DNA of 64,000 bases from Mangifera indica (taxonomy: Eukaryota; Streptophyta; Magnoliopsida; Sapindales; Anacardiaceae), in assembly GCF_011075055.1 (NCBI RefSeq), contig NC_058150.1, positions 10,330,330 through 10,394,329 on the forward strand, read 5' to 3'. Position 1 is the stretch's first letter. Each line of letters starts with the position of its first letter. Positions 62,764 to 64,000 of the stretch are shown one piece after another. The notes beneath the pieces are model-generated. The model was not told the DNA's origin. It saw nothing but the letters and a program-made list of their open reading frames with translations, and ran no database searches. The translations under genes were made by a program, and so were the position numbers.

Positions 62764-64000
62764 TGTAACACCCATAGGTATATCTAAAGGTATTTTAGTC
62801 TTTTGACCTTGCTTGTATCCAGTTGTGTTTAATTAATCAAGTATGTAGCAATTCACATGCACAGTCATGTAGGGATGTTGTACAGTCGTGTGGAGATACC
62901 ACATGCTTGTATAGTTAGTTACAAGGGCAAAATGGTCTTTTCTCGTGTGATTTGTGAAATTTGGCTAAGTTTTAAAGGCATGCACGCTATAATAGTGGTA
63001 TACACACTTGTGCATAGTTAGCATGGGTAAATTTTTTATAAAAAGCAGTTTCATAGTAATTTTGAAAACTACCATTTTTGTGTAATGGCAAATACGATTG
63101 TGTATGAATAGTACTCACCCGTGTATCACTAATCATAGTAAAAATAAAATGAATCTAGACATGTTTTGGCTCACATTCTCATCATATTTTCTAGAAAAGT
63201 GAGAGAGTTGTGAGAAAGCCAAGGCAGGATTTCAACCAAGGGAAGCTATTTGAGGTTTAGTTAATGGTAAATTCAACTTGTATGATGTGTTAGACCCTAT
63301 GTGTATGAGTGTTGGATTATGTTCAGCTAATGTTGGTTCTCCATCTAATTGAAAACTAGTAAGGTTAGTTTGGATGGTTATACATGAGCGTGTTTGGATA
63401 GATTATTATACATATAGCTTAGAATTGATATTACACAATCATTCCTTTAGTGTATTGTGAAATTGGATTGTATGGTACTAATTTGATGAGTAAATGGTGT
63501 CATTTAAGGATTATGATAGTGTTTGGGAAACTAGAAAGATACATGTAATCGTAATCAAAATTCTAGAAAAATGTCAATACACGCCCCTTGTGTCACTTAA
63601 CACATACCTATTGGAATTGGGGAAGATTCTCTTCGTGTGCTCTTCATGCAAGGGCATGAGTTAAGTGTAAGCACACCCCAATGCATAAAGGACACATCTT
63701 TGTGTATAATTGGGAAAAATGGAATTTAAGGAGTAGGAATAGGGGAGTAGTTGTATATGCTTACTGTAATGATTATTTTACCCCTATTAGGGATGAATGT
63801 AAAGAAAATAAATGAGAAGGCCCTAATGAAGATTGTTTGTGATGAGAACCATTATGGGTATGCTTGACTATACAGACGATGACATAAACATCAATCAGAG
63901 CAATTTTGAGTCTAAAATACCAACGATGTACCACGAGAATCTTACCACCAAGTTATGTGTGATGTGTATTCCACCAAGCTTACTACAACATCAATTCGTC
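62764..64000 (+). repeat. possible start of another LTR, running off the window
   Basis: TGTAACACCCATAGG at 62764 has the form of a gypsy LTR start, and the following sequence contains AAGGGCAAAATGGTC, a phrase also found in the family-A LTRs. There is no coding sequence to 64000. Without the other end or a second copy this is a guess from the terminus. Confidence 0.35.

Overview
This is an AT-rich nuclear window from a flowering plant, probably a eudicot. It is dominated by plant-type LTR retrotransposons and Mutator-like (MULE) DNA elements layered inside one another. The only host gene that reads as intact is a calcium-dependent protein kinase of the CPK24 type (48060-50337, minus strand). 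The species cannot be named from the sequence. Nothing here looks like an operon, a CRISPR array or any other bacterial system.

Layout. 1-6686: the 3' part of a Ty3/gypsy chromovirus-like element (family A) with its 3' LTR. 6687-13513: a MULE with transposase fragments and a decayed antisense DUF1985-like gene. It is interrupted by a family-A solo LTR (8208-11146), which itself carries a Tourist-like MITE (8262-8742). 14680-15699: a small MULE with long inverted repeats and a 10-bp target duplication, carrying the last coding piece of an ILR1-like IAA-amino acid hydrolase (Pack-MULE type). 15992-25531: another MULE-like element with long inverted ends, split by a near-complete second gypsy element (family B, 16463-25094) whose 3' LTR holds a 177-bp MITE.

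25620-45697: the remains of an ARIADNE-type (ARI7/ARI8-like) RBR ubiquitin ligase gene. Exon 1 and six 3' exons survive. The RING-IBR-RING exons are gone, the start codon is lost, and there is a frameshift and a premature stop. The gene body is filled by a minus-strand Copia remnant (25876-29674), a gypsy fragment (29675 to about 31640) and a complete family-A element (32653-42481, TSD TTCTC). 46130-47827: a small non-autonomous LTR element (TSD TATTG). 50733-62298: a decayed minus-strand Copia element (TSD TATTT), about 400 bp upstream of the kinase start codon and in the same orientation; it contains another family-A solo LTR (56962-59168, TSD TAAGA). 62304-64000: an unrecognised coding-like fragment and the probable start of one more LTR.

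Taken together, the window is heterochromatin-like repeat sediment. Premature stops in the gypsy elements are almost all C-to-T or G-to-A changes, as expected from deamination of methylated cytosine. I found no convincing new biological system. The most interesting points are the nested insertion history, the gene-fragment-carrying MULE, the dismantled ARIADNE gene, and a recent inverted duplication in one LTR.
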